From an uncultured Bacilli bacterium (GTDB taxonomy: Bacteria; Bacillota_I; Bacilli_A; RF39; UBA660), in contig CANQZL010000107.1 in NCBI GenBank assembly GCA_947628325.1, positions 1-5,717 of the forward strand: a stretch of DNA of 5,717 bases. The letters are read 5' to 3'. Positions within the stretch are counted from its first letter, which is position 1. Each line of letters starts with the position of its first letter. The notes under the pieces are model-generated. The model was not told where the DNA came from. It did not search any database and saw only the letters and a program-made list of their open reading frames with translations. The position numbers and the translations under genes are program-made. Below, one piece after another: positions 5,339-5,717 of the stretch.

Positions 5339-5717
5339 TTATTTGTTATTTACAGAAATTGCTTGATTATTTGAGTTATAAAGTTGACTTTCAGTTTGTT
5401 TCCCATTTTCATCAAAATAAGCAAGTTCATACGTTTTATCTGGATATTCTATTTTATGAGAACTTCCATTACTAGCATATCTAATAGTCTCTGTAGCACC
5501 TCTAAGTGACTCATCATGATAATTATTACCATATTTAACTACAGTTTCTGATGGTTTCCCATTTTCGTATGTAGTATCTATAGAAACAGTATTTCTTTCA
5601 TTTTTAGAAGAAGAAGACACTAATTTATCATTTTCATAGTATTTTGTAATTTCAGTACCATCAGACTCTGTACTGAACTCATACCTTTTTATTTCTTGAC
5701 CATTTTCATACCAATGC
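5339..5717 (-). CDS. C-terminal part of a YENG-repeat (MORN_2-like) protein, 5' end outside window
   Basis: The frame ending at TAA 5339-5341 is open all the way to the right edge, giving 125 visible residues beginning H-W-Y-E-N-G. A GTG at 5620 lies within this frame but has no ribosome site, and the same repeat pattern continues upstream of it, so it is not a start. The product contains about five repeats with a Tyr/aromatic-rich start and an N-G or N-D turn: W-Y-E-N-G-Q (2-7), Y-Y-E-N-D-K (26-31), T-Y-E-N-G-K (49-54), Y-A-S-N-G-S (80-85) and F-D-E-N-G-K (101-106), spaced about 20-30 residues. This resembles MORN_2 repeats, found for instance in the YwqK antitoxin next to the YwqJ type VII toxin of Bacillus subtilis. 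The C-terminal tail is Asn/Ser-rich. It precedes the 81-aa gene by 55 nt. It could be an immunity-type protein for another toxin, a repeat-bearing surface protein or an exported protein; without the N-terminus this cannot be settled. Confidence 0.75.
   Translation of the reverse strand, partial: HWYENGQEIKRYEFSTESDGTEITKYYENDKLVSSSSKNERNTVSIDTTYENGKPSETVVKYGNNYHDESLRGATETIRYASNGSSHKIEYPDKTYELAYFDENGKQTESQLYNSNNQAISVNNK

Noticed and set aside
5339..5620. Reading the YENG-repeat gene as a complete 93-aa protein from GTG 5620
   Set aside because: The frame has no stop up to the window edge, two more repeats lie upstream, and no ribosome site precedes the GTG.
1..5717. CRISPR arrays, tRNA or rRNA genes, insertion sequences
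   Set aside because: No spaced identical repeats, cloverleaf-type sequences, transposase frames or terminal inverted repeats were seen; the three-arm element at 1396-1465 is too short and irregular for a CRISPR array.

Overview
The window is AT-rich DNA (roughly one-third G+C by eye). All genes are on the minus strand, most are preceded by clear AGGAGG/AAGGTG-type Shine-Dalgarno sites, every complete gene stops with TAA, and Trp is encoded by TGG. This fits a low-GC Gram-positive bacterium (Bacillota, for example gut Bacilli or Clostridia) using the standard code. I cannot name the genus. No secretion ATPase, integrase, transposase or RNA gene is visible.

The content is a substrate/accessory segment of a type VII (ESX/Yuk/WXG100) secretion locus, arranged as two transcription units read from high to low coordinates. 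The upstream unit enters from the right edge. It holds the C-terminal end of a protein with YENG-type (MORN_2-like) repeats (5717-5339), an 81-aa small helical protein (5283-5038), a 763-aa multidomain protein with a WXG-like N-terminal helical region, Gly-rich linker and coiled coil (5025-2734), and a 120-aa DUF4176-type protein (2677-2315). It ends in a strong intrinsic terminator whose stem overlaps the last stop codon.

The downstream unit starts from a near-consensus promoter (TTGATA-17 nt-TATAAT, 2270-2242). It encodes a canonical WXG100 protein (2124-1825), a divergent WXG100-like protein with a YxxxE motif (1800-1471), a 347-aa protein with an N-terminal WXG100 domain, an 11-residue-repeat linker and an unrecognised C-terminal domain (1377-334), and a second divergent WXG100-like protein with a YxxxE motif that runs off the left edge (304 to <1). 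The 93-nt gap before the 347-aa gene carries three alternating copies of a TAGTACA-type arm that could fold in two mutually exclusive ways.

Working model (inference): the small helical proteins act as secretion partners or co-secreted adaptors, the DUF4176 protein as a cytosolic accessory or chaperone, and the 763-aa and 347-aa proteins as the cargo, with effector domains I do not recognise. The most distinctive points are the two YxExE paralogues, the unknown C-terminal domain of the 347-aa protein, the split helical N-terminus of the 763-aa protein, and the three-arm RNA/DNA element.
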